From Symsagittifera roscoffensis (lineage: Eukaryota; Xenacoelomorpha; Acoela; Convolutidae): DNA of 64,000 bases. Under the pieces are notes generated by a model. The model worked only from the letters and a program-made list of their open reading frames with translations, did not search any database and had not been told where the DNA came from. Below are positions 9,873 through 18,694 of the stretch, in pieces. The translations under genes were made by a program, and so were the position numbers. How positions within the stretch are numbered: position 1 is the stretch's first letter; the number at the start of each line of letters is the position of its first letter. The DNA is taken from assembly GCF_963678635.1 (NCBI RefSeq), contig NC_087071.1:15683613-15747612 (forward strand), given 5' to 3'.

Positions 9873-10169
9873 ATGGGTGACACGAACGAACTTATGGAAT
9901 TCCTCTCAGCGAGTCTAGGAGCGACTCTAGACGAGGTCTATCAGCGGCTGATCGATTGTGATTTTACACGAGAAGACCCGGGGCTGGCGATGTTTGTGGT
10001 CGCGCTCCTCAATGCATTAGGACGAGAGGGTCGAGGGAATCGCCCTACAAAAGTCGTGTTGAAGTTGGCCTTCGGTGAGTCCGGGACTGCCGAGAGAGGT
10101 CGAAACCGACTGATGAGATGGCGGAGTGGAGAATGTCTGGCCACGACCTGGCTCGTGAGCCAGGACTAG
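9873..10169 (+). CDS. Hypothetical ORF opening the second block
   Basis: This 98-codon ORF starts with an ATG in good context (agaaATGGG) immediately after the structured spacer. The product has helical N-terminal sequence (LMEFLSASLGATLDEVYQRL) and an Arg-rich C-terminus. I do not recognise it. It overlaps the next ORF (10118-10525) in another frame. It may be the true N-terminus of the long second-block protein, with a frameshift near 10120-10165. Confidence 0.5.
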   Translation: MGDTNELMEFLSASLGATLDEVYQRLIDCDFTREDPGLAMFVVALLNALGREGRGNRPTKVVLKLAFGESGTAERGRNRLMRWRSGECLATTWLVSQD

Positions 10170-10525
10170 GTGAACAGAGGGACCACCGGCTAGGTGAGAT
10201 GCCCTTACCAGTCCAACCTGCGCAGCCACTCATCGGAGTGAAGAGACAACGTGATGGCCCAGGCCCGTCACATTCGGTCGACTCTCAAACAGCTGCTCCT
10301 CCTTCGAAGAGAGTGAGGGTGAGTGAAATAGAGATCCAGACGTCGGAGACGATCGAGACGCTGGAGAAGAAGGAGAGAGATCAGAGCGAGCTGTGTGCCA
10401 AACTCCAGGAGTATAGGCCGATAGCTCGAGAAAGAGACGAGTGGAAGAAGAAATATGAAGATCTGCAGGTGGCCTACAAGGAGGATGAAATAAAGCACCT
10501 GAAGGAGCGTATATGGCGAAGGTGA
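10118..10525 (+). CDS. Coiled-coil segment of second block
   Basis: This 135-codon ORF has a Pro/Arg-rich start, a KRVRV basic patch, then a heptad-like charged stretch (about residues 75-135, for example TIETLEKKERDQSELCAKL) consistent with a coiled coil. It overlaps 10513-11493 by 13 bases. I do not recognise a family. It probably belongs to the same ancestral polypeptide as its neighbours and may supply oligomerisation. Confidence 0.45.
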   Translation: MAEWRMSGHDLAREPGLGEQRDHRLGEMPLPVQPAQPLIGVKRQRDGPGPSHSVDSQTAAPPSKRVRVSEIEIQTSETIETLEKKERDQSELCAKLQEYRPIARERDEWKKKYEDLQVAYKEDEIKHLKERIWRR

Positions 10526-11493
10526 GCCAAGTCTCACAGGAAGTTCTGGCGACAATGAAATCCTCGGAGGGATCCAGCGACACATGCCCCAGGACAAGAG
10601 TACAGGAGCTGTGTGCATCGAGAGGGCCCGAGGCTTTGGATTTACGTGCATCGAGAGGGCCCGAGGCTCCTCAGCAGACACAACCGTCTGCTTCCAGTCA
10701 AAGGAACACGATACCGGACCCTTCTGACACCTACCTCGCTCCTCAGTTCCAAGAATCGTTCAACCAAGTGGCCAGAGCAACAATGGATGAGATCAACCGA
10801 ACCACTGGACGGACATTGGGTAGGATCGTTCCTTCCCAACGTCGTGATCATTCATCCAATAGCTCGGAGCGAGCACCCCACACGGTAGTGTCCTCGGGGA
10901 CTGCGCATGGCAGAACCTCTCAAAAGTCCCGCGTGGTAGTCATTAGGAAGAATCTGATGACACGTCACCAGTTCACGCAAGTAGCTGCGGAGCATCCTCG
11001 AGCATGCCTGAATGACATGAGCTGGAACCCCGCTAAGAGCGACCAGGTGATTCCCCCAGGGAGTCGCCACTTGATCATAGGAGACAGTTTGGTGAGGGAT
11101 CTGAATGAGATCTTCGTCTATGGTCAGACTATAACTCTGTCTTTTGGAGGAGCCTCAGTGGCTCAGGTCATCAAGATGATGGAATTCCAGAGCGAGGATC
11201 ACCTGGATACGCTGGTGATAATGCTGGGAACCAACGACGTCTCGAGAGCCCCTGTGACTCCGGAGAGCAAGTGGGATCCTCTGCTGGTATGCCACCTGAA
11301 TGAACTGAAGGAGAAGTACAGGCCCAGGTTTGTGGTGCTGTGCACGATACCACAAAACCCGCTCCTGGGCACCACAGTGGCAGATTTCATGAATGGCAAC
11401 GTGACACGGTGGAACGAAATGATCCGTAATCTGGTGAGAAACAACCCTGGCGAGTTGCGAATTCTGGATCTCGAAAAAACACGCTGCGCATGA
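10513..11493 (+). CDS. SGNH/GDSL-type hydrolase domain, main part
   Basis: This 326-codon ORF has a Ser-rich, low-complexity N-terminus (1-140) and then an SGNH hydrolase core. Block I is IIGDSLVRDL (Ser192 nucleophile), block II is SFGGASVAQV (Gly near 212) and block III is VIMLGTNDVS (Asn241). The VVLCTIPQNP strand lies near 274-283. The block V Asp/His pair is absent here but occurs as DEIH at the start of the next ORF, in the -1 frame. The two ORFs overlap by ATGA (11490-11493), and an A6 run at 11474-11479 lies just upstream. SGNH enzymes are esterases or acetyl hydrolases, and CR1/L2-type LINEs carry such a domain in ORF1. The substrate here is unknown. Confidence 0.8.
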   Translation: MAKVSQVSQEVLATMKSSEGSSDTCPRTRVQELCASRGPEALDLRASRGPEAPQQTQPSASSQRNTIPDPSDTYLAPQFQESFNQVARATMDEINRTTGRTLGRIVPSQRRDHSSNSSERAPHTVVSSGTAHGRTSQKSRVVVIRKNLMTRHQFTQVAAEHPRACLNDMSWNPAKSDQVIPPGSRHLIIGDSLVRDLNEIFVYGQTITLSFGGASVAQVIKMMEFQSEDHLDTLVIMLGTNDVSRAPVTPESKWDPLLVCHLNELKEKYRPRFVVLCTIPQNPLLGTTVADFMNGNVTRWNEMIRNLVRNNPGELRILDLEKTRCA

Positions 11494-12011
11494 TTGATCA
11501 CATCGCGCTTACCAGAGATGAAATACATTTCAACACCCAACGAGGGAGACACTGGGTGAATGATGTATTTCAGACGCAGTTGAGGGAAGTAGAGCAGGAG
11601 TCGAGGGCGACCAGTTCTCTGGCTCGGACCAGCTCGACCGGAGGAAGTAGAATAAGGGCAAGCGTGCCTGAATCCCTCGTCAACCGCCTAGGGCCCTTGG
11701 CAATGGAGACTGCTGCAGCCACACCCATCGCTCCGAGCTCAAATGTAAGAGAGAGGCTAGGGACTGCTCCTCCTCCCAGGACACAACCGCTTGAAAGCCG
11801 ACTCGGGAGATCAGTGGTTCAAACCGGAATAACTCCCAGACCGTGTCTAGGAGGAACGAACCGCCCGCCACGGCAAACCCTGCTTCAGCAGCAGGACCGT
11901 CTACGAGCGCCGTGCCAGCGGAGGGAATTGAACCAGGCAACGTGCTGCGTTGGAACCGATCAGAACCTAGTCATTGGGGACAGTACAAGACGGACATGTC
12001 CACGAATGTGA
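11490..12011 (+). CDS. SGNH C-terminal block V plus disordered linker
   Basis: This 173-codon ORF overlaps the previous stop by ATGA. Its first 40 residues supply the SGNH block V (Asp10, His13 in TRDEIHF) and the closing helix (WVNDVFQTQL). The rest is Ser/Thr/Pro/Arg-rich, with recurrent RLG motifs (VNRLG, RERLG, ESRLG). The hydrolase is complete only if ribosomes shift -1 near the A6 run or if the two parts associate. A simple 1-base mutation since insertion is the plain alternative. Confidence 0.7.
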   Translation: MIDHIALTRDEIHFNTQRGRHWVNDVFQTQLREVEQESRATSSLARTSSTGGSRIRASVPESLVNRLGPLAMETAAATPIAPSSNVRERLGTAPPPRTQPLESRLGRSVVQTGITPRPCLGGTNRPPRQTLLQQQDRLRAPCQRRELNQATCCVGTDQNLVIGDSTRRTCPRM

Positions 12012-12082
12012 ACATGAATACCCTGACGTGTCGGGAGGACGCAATGAGAATGATTGGCGGAGAAAGACCCACAGTGTCGTGA
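11843..12082 (+). CDS. In-frame upstream extension of the 801-codon ORF
   Basis: This 79-codon open stretch overlaps the end of the preceding ORF and lies in the same frame as the long ORF starting at 12101. The two are separated only by a TGA at 12080-12082. The sequence is Pro/Ser/Ala-rich at first and then Asn/Met-rich, with no recognised domain. It probably marks where the -1-shifted frame of the SGNH ORF returns to the frame of the long ORF. Confidence 0.4.
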   Translation: MSRRNEPPATANPASAAGPSTSAVPAEGIEPGNVLRWNRSEPSHWGQYKTDMSTNVNMNTLTCREDAMRMIGGERPTVS

Positions 12083-12100
12083 CTATATCGGATACCGGGC

Positions 12101-14506
12101 GTGGATTGGCTGCTAGCAGAGCAGGAGCAGTTCAGCTCTACGACTACGCTCCGGCACGCAGACTTGAATGGGTTGCCTCAGGACAATACCTTTGGACCTT
12201 TGAATAACCGGTCTCTTACGGACGTCCGACAGAGAGCCCGGGAACTGACGCCACCTGCTCGCAAGGGCAAGTTTCAGGCAGAGAACAAGCCCAATAACAA
12301 GCATCACAAGATGTACAGGCAGTTTGCTAAACCACCCGGTCAGACTCCTGGCGAGTATTCAAGGGACTACCCCCGAACGACCACGGTGGATGGAGATGAC
12401 AAGAGATATGGGAAACTGAAGGCCCCAATAGGCGACGGCCTGTTGGCAGCTTATGATCCCTTAGATATGAAAGCTGCCAAGTATCTCATTGTGGCCAGTT
12501 CCGATTATCTCTATACGCCCCGTTCTCTCTTTTGGCCCGACGTGATTTTCTTGACGGCGCCTAAATTGGACTGGGGACAGGCAATAGGCATGATGATAAG
12601 TGTACGAAGGGTGGTCAGCATGGAGCCGCAGGTGATAGTGGTTGCAGGCTCAAATGATCATCTGCAAAGCAGGGGCTTGTTGACACGTCTGACGGATGGG
12701 TCGATCCCGAGCAACGAGGTCATAGGGAAGGCGATAATGACATTGCTCTCGGCGATGGCTGAGGTAGAAACAGCAGCAAAACAACATTTCACCCAAAATG
12801 TAGTAAAGGTGGTCTTTGTGTTGTCACCAGGGTACGCTGCATTGCCAGAACTCCTTCAGTTTGTGTACACGATGGTCACAATGATAGCAGAGGGGAGGTT
12901 CAACGTGATAATTCCTGCCCCGAACAGAGTGGTAGACCCAGACAATTACTACCCGTCCCGATCTGAGCTTCCCGCCGTTTGGGCTGACATTTCCAAAGCC
13001 ATACAGGGGCTCAAAGATTGGAGCACAACTCGGTTGGTGCTGGATGAGGTTCTGGGGTTGGAGCTGTCCAACTTTGCCAGATTGCTGAAGTTAAGACCAG
13101 GGGTGGATGACGATCATCTGTTAGTACAACAGGTGGCTGATGATCTCTGGTTCAGACACATGGATCATGCCGAGAATGAGCAGGGCAGGACAGTCAGGAA
13201 GAACATGCAATCAGCGGAAGAAGATCTCATGGCAATGGCTTTGCGCACGAGGCCGCACAACAACGTATGGTTGTACTTGTCACCAAGGCTGTGCACCTTG
13301 GGTGAGGACGCGTTCGAGCATGCGCCGGCAGTGATAAAAGAGATACACGTGTATCTGAAGAACTTGTTTGATGCCCGGGAGTTAGCTGGGGGCATGATAT
13401 TGAAATTGATGCAGGACGTAAACACGATGTCGCTGGACAAATTCCAAGCTGACGTGCTAGCCTCGAGGGCACAGTATGAACGATCGGATGCCATCTTGGG
13501 TGGAATGGGAGTGGGATGGACGCCATCCTTCCTGTTGACGTGCTATCCTAGAGAATCCCGGAACCTGATCGCGAGTTTCGCCATGGACATCAGGAAGTTG
13601 TCGATTGGCCTGATATTAGCCTTATACGTGACATTTGGTCATGAAATTTTCGTGAAGGGACCGGCGAATCTCTTTACCCAAGCGTTGGCAGATTTGAGAT
13701 TGGATGGATTCCTGACTCTGATTGCCATGACCTACGGTCGACTGGGTGATTTGCTTGTGCTGTTGCGTTACCCTGAACAACTCCAGGGACCAAGTCGTGA
13801 AATCAATGCACAATTGGAAACCGCCTCGCTTAGGAAGATGAAAGACTGGAGGACTCTCCTGCTCCAATATCTCTTGCAGCAAAACAGAAGCGTCACGGGA
13901 GAAGATAAGGTGGCGACGGATGCGGGTGAGTGTAAGCAGTATTGTGGCATGCCCTTGCTGACAGATTTGGCGGTCATGATGCGGATCGATCCGTTGGCTC
14001 TGATTCACGGACTGCGGGAATTCGTCACGGTGGTTTATGGACCAGTGATGTCTTTCGCGTTCCCGGACGTGCAAGTCAAGGCATACAGGAATTCTGTGTT
14101 GTATGTCAACCTGGTCTCAGTCGTGGACTGTTCCGTGCTGAACTGGGTAGAGCAGAGGGAGTTGAGAGGGCTGGCCAGTGACGATAGGCTGTTTTTGGAT
14201 TTCAACAAACACTTCAAGTGCCGAATGGGCCGTGAGGACCTTTCTCACATCCAGTTTAACCCAAAGCTTTGGAATTTGAGACCAGTAGTGAAGGATACAG
14301 GAGCGGCTATGGGAGTCCCACTCTTTTCAGAGGCCTATGCACACGCAAAAGAGAACCAGCAAGCATGGCTTTCTGGGTCCAGGCCGCTGCCGGACCAATG
14401 CCCTCGATATCCACCGATAAGGAGGATGTTGTTGGGAGTCACATCTCCCATCATTGCCCCTCGCATCGGAGCAGCTCGTGATGCAGAGAAGAGAATGCTG
14501 AAGTGA
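12101..14506 (+). CDS. 801-codon ORF with degenerate SGNH-like region
   Basis: This long intact frame probably encodes part of a larger product, since the GTG start is only the first possible codon after a TGA. Residues 126-245 echo an SGNH fold. YLIVASSDYL (128-137) is in the position of block I but lacks GDS, VIVVAGSNDHL (178-188) resembles the GxND block III, and VVFVLSPGY (237-245) resembles the following strand. No block V His is evident, so this would be a non-catalytic second copy. Residues 300-801 are mixed helical with hydrophobic stretches (for example 530-575) and no recognised family. Composition is far GC-richer than the host. Its preservation suggests selection until recently. 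Confidence 0.65.
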   Translation: MDWLLAEQEQFSSTTTLRHADLNGLPQDNTFGPLNNRSLTDVRQRARELTPPARKGKFQAENKPNNKHHKMYRQFAKPPGQTPGEYSRDYPRTTTVDGDDKRYGKLKAPIGDGLLAAYDPLDMKAAKYLIVASSDYLYTPRSLFWPDVIFLTAPKLDWGQAIGMMISVRRVVSMEPQVIVVAGSNDHLQSRGLLTRLTDGSIPSNEVIGKAIMTLLSAMAEVETAAKQHFTQNVVKVVFVLSPGYAALPELLQFVYTMVTMIAEGRFNVIIPAPNRVVDPDNYYPSRSELPAVWADISKAIQGLKDWSTTRLVLDEVLGLELSNFARLLKLRPGVDDDHLLVQQVADDLWFRHMDHAENEQGRTVRKNMQSAEEDLMAMALRTRPHNNVWLYLSPRLCTLGEDAFEHAPAVIKEIHVYLKNLFDARELAGGMILKLMQDVNTMSLDKFQADVLASRAQYERSDAILGGMGVGWTPSFLLTCYPRESRNLIASFAMDIRKLSIGLILALYVTFGHEIFVKGPANLFTQALADLRLDGFLTLIAMTYGRLGDLLVLLRYPEQLQGPSREINAQLETASLRKMKDWRTLLLQYLLQQNRSVTGEDKVATDAGECKQYCGMPLLTDLAVMMRIDPLALIHGLREFVTVVYGPVMSFAFPDVQVKAYRNSVLYVNLVSVVDCSVLNWVEQRELRGLASDDRLFLDFNKHFKCRMGREDLSHIQFNPKLWNLRPVVKDTGAAMGVPLFSEAYAHAKENQQAWLSGSRPLPDQCPRYPPIRRMLLGVTSPIIAPRIGAARDAEKRMLK

Positions 14507-14761
14507 AGCGAAGGGATAGAGCCGCGCTTCATCGGCTGGAATGTTGCAGCCGCGCACACGTTTGACTTCTCATTTCCTGATGCTTGGAGTAGGAAAAAGA
14601 TCAAGGCACTACCTTCCAGGAGACCAGAGGTCTCGGCTGAAGTGTGGAACGAAGTGTATACTCCCACTGATGACTTATCAAGACTGAAGTGGTCAGGAGA
14701 AGTGAAAGTAGTGATGCTGGAAGTGGCAAAGGAGAGCAGAGGAGGCTCATTAAAACAATAG
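14507..14761 (+). other. Open extension beyond the 801-codon ORF stop
   Basis: After the TGA at 14504-14506 the same frame stays open for 84 more codons, to TAG at 14759-14761. Composition is coding-like (for example FIGWNVAAAHTFDFSFP). It overlaps the next ORF, which starts in another frame at 14689. Either a single nonsense mutation or stop readthrough would include it in the long product. Confidence 0.45.
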
Positions 14762-15264
14762 AGGACCTGGCACCACATGGCGAGGAGTCCGTAGAATTCC
14801 TGGTGAATGATGAATTGTTTTATCACGCAGGAGACATGACAGTAGCGGCTCGGCCGGACTCGGGCATAGACTCACGACAAGGCCCTTCAGGACCCAGGCC
14901 GAAACCTGATGCAGGTGATGATGAATTGATGGATCAGGACGATAACGATAACGACATCGAGGGAAAGACGGGAAAACCGGGTGAGATGGATCTAGGAGCG
15001 TTGGAGAGAGACTTGCTAGAATACCGGTTCAGTGAAGACGACGATGGGGCATTCGATGGGAGTCTATTGCTAATGACACCATCGTATTTCATTTCCCCTA
15101 CAAAAGAGGCGTCGACCGACTTATCCCCGATGGACCCAATAAGCCAGGCGAGAGAATGCCGAAGCAGGGATCCGCAGAGATTGCTCCATGAGTCACTGAG
15201 GAGGAGAAAAATCGAAGAATCAATGAGGGTATCCTTCCTGAGTACGCTACCGGAAGAGGAATGA
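14689..15264 (+). CDS. Acidic hypothetical ORF
   Basis: This 191-codon ORF begins with GTG after a frame change and has no recognised domain. It is strongly acidic in the middle (DDELMDQDDNDNDIEG) and charged throughout, so it is probably a disordered linker region. It ends at TGA 15262-15264, but the frame remains open through 15265-15315 into the next ORF. The two are therefore probably one coding unit broken by one stop. Confidence 0.5.
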   Translation: MVRRSESSDAGSGKGEQRRLIKTIEDLAPHGEESVEFLVNDELFYHAGDMTVAARPDSGIDSRQGPSGPRPKPDAGDDELMDQDDNDNDIEGKTGKPGEMDLGALERDLLEYRFSEDDDGAFDGSLLLMTPSYFISPTKEASTDLSPMDPISQARECRSRDPQRLLHESLRRRKIEESMRVSFLSTLPEEE

Positions 15265-15315
15265 AAGAGATATCAAAGTGAGTTAGAAGGCAAGACAGGG
15301 GCAACCTGGAGCCGA

Positions 15316-15798
15316 GTGAATTTCATGGAAAGATCATGGGACGTGATACGACGATATGGGACGCAGTCCATAATGAAGGTGGGATTGAACCAACCCATCA
15401 TGCGTGAGGTCCTGGAGAAAATAGTGAACTCCATGGAGTCGGATGTTCTGACCGAGTCAGTAACAGAAGACAGTGCCGATGATCAGCAGGTTGCAAAGGA
15501 ATTACCCGTCAGACGAGCCAGGAAGGGGCTGAAGCGACTAAAAGGGAAGTCAGGAAGTCGAGCCGTGAATCCGAGAGTGGTGAAGTCGAAAGCCAGCGCA
15601 GTGGTGGCCTCTTTAACGAGCGCAGGTCGTTCAGGCGAGAGCGGGCAAGGAGATGGTGCAACACTGACAGGGGGAGAAAAAGAGAATCTGATACCCCCTA
15701 TGCTCTTGGCAGGTCTGACCACGACAGCCGTAAGATCAAAGAAAACAGCACGAACCCTGGCAGACACTAAATTAGAGATGGAGATCTGGAGGACTTGA
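15316..15798 (+). CDS. Basic hypothetical ORF
   Basis: This 160-codon ORF is in the same frame as 14689-15264. It has a short folded-looking start (WDVIRRYGTQSIMKVGLNQP) followed by a Lys/Arg-rich, low-complexity region (RRARKGLKRLKGKSGSR), as expected for a nucleic-acid-binding or nuclear-localisation segment. No family is recognised. It ends 25 bases before the next long ORF, which lies one frame over. Confidence 0.5.
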   Translation: MNFMERSWDVIRRYGTQSIMKVGLNQPIMREVLEKIVNSMESDVLTESVTEDSADDQQVAKELPVRRARKGLKRLKGKSGSRAVNPRVVKSKASAVVASLTSAGRSGESGQGDGATLTGGEKENLIPPMLLAGLTTTAVRSKKTARTLADTKLEMEIWRT

Positions 15799-15823
15799 AG
15801 ATTACAGGCCCTCAAGAACCAAC

Positions 15824-18109
15824 ATGGCCAAGTTGAAACTGGAAGGACAGCTCGACGTGGTCGAGTACAGTCGAGTCACTGTGCCGGAATCGGTCCACAT
15901 GGGAGATCCAGCAGGGGGTTATGTGGAGTTGTTGAAAGCGAGGAACTCCGCGAGAGGGCACCTGATGGCTTGGAGCGAGAAGCGAGCCATGCAGGAATAT
16001 CTGAAAGAGCTTACGGAGAATTCAAACTTAAATCGGAAAGAATACGGCACGGTAATGTCCTCTGAAGCGAAACAAATCGGATTGGAAAAACTACTAGAAA
16101 TTTTGTGGAGGGCAGCCCTCCAGAGATACTTCGACGAGACGATGCATGCACCTGCGACGGTGGCAGCATATCTGGCTCATCCTTGCATGAGAACTGATCT
16201 GCAAGTACGGTTGACTTGGTGCTTGATGGGCATCAAGAAGGCGGAATATGAAGCCAGTAATGATTCAAAAACACGGGAACAGGAGCTGGAGTTGTTGGAA
16301 GCTCTGCGAGCGTTGATTTCAAAAGACGATTCTGCGAGAGCATGGGCTAAGCGTAAGGATGCCCTTTGCTTTGTCAGATTCGTGGTGGATCGTATCCCCA
16401 CTCCTGTTTTGGGAGAATGTATAAAGATCTTTCGGCAAAAGGGAGTTGATTGCGAAAGAAACTTCCTTAAGGCACTCCTGGAACTATATCAGGATATGCC
16501 GTTGACTGTACCAAAAAAGGAGTCGACTGACATGGAGAGCTATCGCAAGTTGGAAGAAGTGAGAAGATATTCCAACAAAGAATTGAAAGTGAGCCGGGAG
16601 TTGATTGAAGCAGTCAAGGGACAAAAAGACTTTGCAACACTAGGGAAACTGAAGTCGTTCCAATATGTGTCTGGAATACCGGGGATGGCGTATAATCACT
16701 TCGTGAATGAAGAAGCCAGGGAAGCGTACTTCGACTATGAGCAAGTCATAGTACTCAATTTCTGGGTTGAACGTATTAAAGAAACTGGATTGCTGATGGT
16801 GGAACAACCCAAGCTGGGAATTATCTTGGAAGAACGAGTGGTCGAACCCTCGGTTCCCGAGCTAAAGGGGCAAGTGAGTTTTGATTGTGGTTCTTGGGAC
16901 GGTCCCTTGAAAACCAGTCTAGTAACGATGTGGGAACTCATGAAGCCTTCTTGGTCTCCTCATCCTAACGCCGGTTTAATCTGGGACATGACGGCGGGTG
17001 TCACGTTAGACCTGGATGATGACGCGAGTCTACATGATCTGGCCATGATACAACATCTGCTGGCCATGAGGTTGACGAGGCGGAAGAGCAACCCATCCAC
17101 GGAGCTGTTTGAGGAAGGTCCATCGAGCAATTGGTTGAAGCAAGGCACATGCTTGGCTCAACATAGTGAGATGGAAGGACATGTTTGCAACTTGGGACAC
17201 TGCCTGATTAAGCTGAGAGATCAGCATCGACAACTGGCACGATTGTACGGAAGATTGAGCATGTCGGATAAGAGTGGCATGGAGTTGGTCGCGGATTGTC
17301 ATGGGGTGACGGATGTAAACTTGATCACAGCCTTGGGATTTTGTAGCATCACGAGTTCGATAGAATCGCTTGAGCGCCTGGAGCGTGCCCATGAGCTAGT
17401 GACGTCCCTCAGCGTGGAAGTATTCCCTGGAGCACTGCAGACAGAGCAGAAGATCGGAGGCTGGCGAGAAGCTCTGGAGAACGAAATGAATCTGAAAGAT
17501 AGTGAGGCCCATCATAAACCTACTGGTTCAAAATATCTAGTGGGTTCAAGCTCTGCACCATACTGCAGTAGTAGGTATCCTACACACATGGTGGTGATGG
17601 ATGCGAGGACACAGCAGGTGTTGATTGACCAACTTTTCTCTGTGCCAAAGTGCGTGAGGTTGGCCAGAATGTCGGAGAGGTCATATGATTTGTTGGCAAA
17701 GATCTTTCGGGCAGTCCCGAAGCGATCTGAAAACGAGTTGCAAGACGTAGTGGGTGAAGAGTTCCTGAGATTGAACGAAGGTAATGTGAATGAGTTCCAG
17801 AAGCAGAAAGCGAGTGGAGCGTTACCCACTGAATTCCCCACCATAGAAGAGAAAGACGACTTACACAGAATTCTGATGGAGGTGGAACCGTTGCTGGGAG
17901 CCTCAGGGTATCGGACCCGAAGGAACATAGTGAGAACCCATGGGGAGTATCCTTGCCACTGCTTAGCGCAGACGTTTTGGTACCCCAAACGCGGGAATCT
18001 GATGCTAGTATGGGACGTGGAGGAGTTGTACTCTACGGGGTTGCCCGATCAGAATCAACAGGTGTCAATCGTGGTGGTTAGTGCCATGCTGGCAGTGAGA
18101 TGGTTGTAG
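15824..18109 (+). CDS. 761-codon ORF of unknown function
   Basis: The start ATG lies in a reasonable context (accaacATGGCC). The protein is largely alpha-helical, with charged helices over residues 1-330. A Trp/Cys/His-containing segment follows (residues about 440-475: NWLKQGTCLAQHSEMEGHVC), and later a Cys-rich stretch (YCSSRYP, YPCHCLAQTFWYP). I recognise no family; the spaced Cys and His could bind metal. It ends in a TAG at 18107-18109, after which the same frame stays open into 18143-18694. It is intact over 2.3 kb despite breaks in gag, which argues for late loss of constraint or function supplied in trans. Confidence 0.65.
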   Translation: MAKLKLEGQLDVVEYSRVTVPESVHMGDPAGGYVELLKARNSARGHLMAWSEKRAMQEYLKELTENSNLNRKEYGTVMSSEAKQIGLEKLLEILWRAALQRYFDETMHAPATVAAYLAHPCMRTDLQVRLTWCLMGIKKAEYEASNDSKTREQELELLEALRALISKDDSARAWAKRKDALCFVRFVVDRIPTPVLGECIKIFRQKGVDCERNFLKALLELYQDMPLTVPKKESTDMESYRKLEEVRRYSNKELKVSRELIEAVKGQKDFATLGKLKSFQYVSGIPGMAYNHFVNEEAREAYFDYEQVIVLNFWVERIKETGLLMVEQPKLGIILEERVVEPSVPELKGQVSFDCGSWDGPLKTSLVTMWELMKPSWSPHPNAGLIWDMTAGVTLDLDDDASLHDLAMIQHLLAMRLTRRKSNPSTELFEEGPSSNWLKQGTCLAQHSEMEGHVCNLGHCLIKLRDQHRQLARLYGRLSMSDKSGMELVADCHGVTDVNLITALGFCSITSSIESLERLERAHELVTSLSVEVFPGALQTEQKIGGWREALENEMNLKDSEAHHKPTGSKYLVGSSSAPYCSSRYPTHMVVMDARTQQVLIDQLFSVPKCVRLARMSERSYDLLAKIFRAVPKRSENELQDVVGEEFLRLNEGNVNEFQKQKASGALPTEFPTIEEKDDLHRILMEVEPLLGASGYRTRRNIVRTHGEYPCHCLAQTFWYPKRGNLMLVWDVEELYSTGLPDQNQQVSIVVVSAMLAVRWL

Positions 18110-18142
18110 GCTAACGCGGACACAAGTGAACAGGGGACGGCC

Positions 18143-18694
18143 GTGCCGACTCCTGAGCAGCTGAGCAACGTGAATTTGAGTCGTGAGTTGGATCTTTTCA
18201 GAACCACCTGCAAGGTTCTGAGAATACCCAAAGCCATTGAAAGAATATGGTCAAGGCAAAGATTGATGCCTTGGTTCCGTGCAGTGATGACATCGTGGAT
18301 GTATGAACGCGCGAACCGTCATATGTCGAGGAACACGGAAGCATATCAATCTTTCCAGCTAGATATAGGACCGGGAGCCTATAAGAGAGCATTCCTGACG
18401 CACAGAAACGCGGTCACCACGGCCGTGAAGCGGGTAGCTGGAGCGCCTTGTGTAACTGAAGATGAGAAGAAAGAGGTCTTAAGAGCTGACCTAGAACGAA
18501 ATGTGAGCCTATGTCTTCACAACAGCTTTTGCAGGAACCGGGAGCAAAAGGTGAATGTGGACTTGCTACCTTGTTGCAAACCGAGGCTGTTGGAACAGGA
18601 GAGTTGGGGCACGGCCCGCAACTCCATGGACATGTTGGAGAAAGTCCTGGAAGACAGCGAAGTTGAAGATCAGGATGGAGAAGCGATGGAGTGA
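18143..18694 (+). CDS. C-terminal ORF in frame with the 761-codon ORF
   Basis: This 183-codon open frame (GTG first codon) continues the frame of 15824-18109 after a single TAG, with 18110-18142 also open. The product is helical and Arg-rich, with six Cys in its second half (SLCLHNSFCRN, LLPCCKPRL), and ends acidic. No family is recognised. It is most simply the C-terminus of the preceding protein cut by one nonsense codon. It is the last coding segment before the 3' LTR. Confidence 0.55.
   Translation: MPTPEQLSNVNLSRELDLFRTTCKVLRIPKAIERIWSRQRLMPWFRAVMTSWMYERANRHMSRNTEAYQSFQLDIGPGAYKRAFLTHRNAVTTAVKRVAGAPCVTEDEKKEVLRADLERNVSLCLHNSFCRNREQKVNVDLLPCCKPRLLEQESWGTARNSMDMLEKVLEDSEVEDQDGEAME

Noticed and set aside
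13165-14074. Several 100-150 codon minus-strand ORFs opposite the 801-codon ORF
   Set aside because: They overlap one another in different frames, have no domain, and arise because the GC-richer plus-strand ORF leaves antisense frames open.
15824-18694. Envelope glycoprotein in the last ORF position of the LTR element
   Set aside because: There is no signal peptide, no transmembrane anchor and no furin-like site, so the position alone does not support env.
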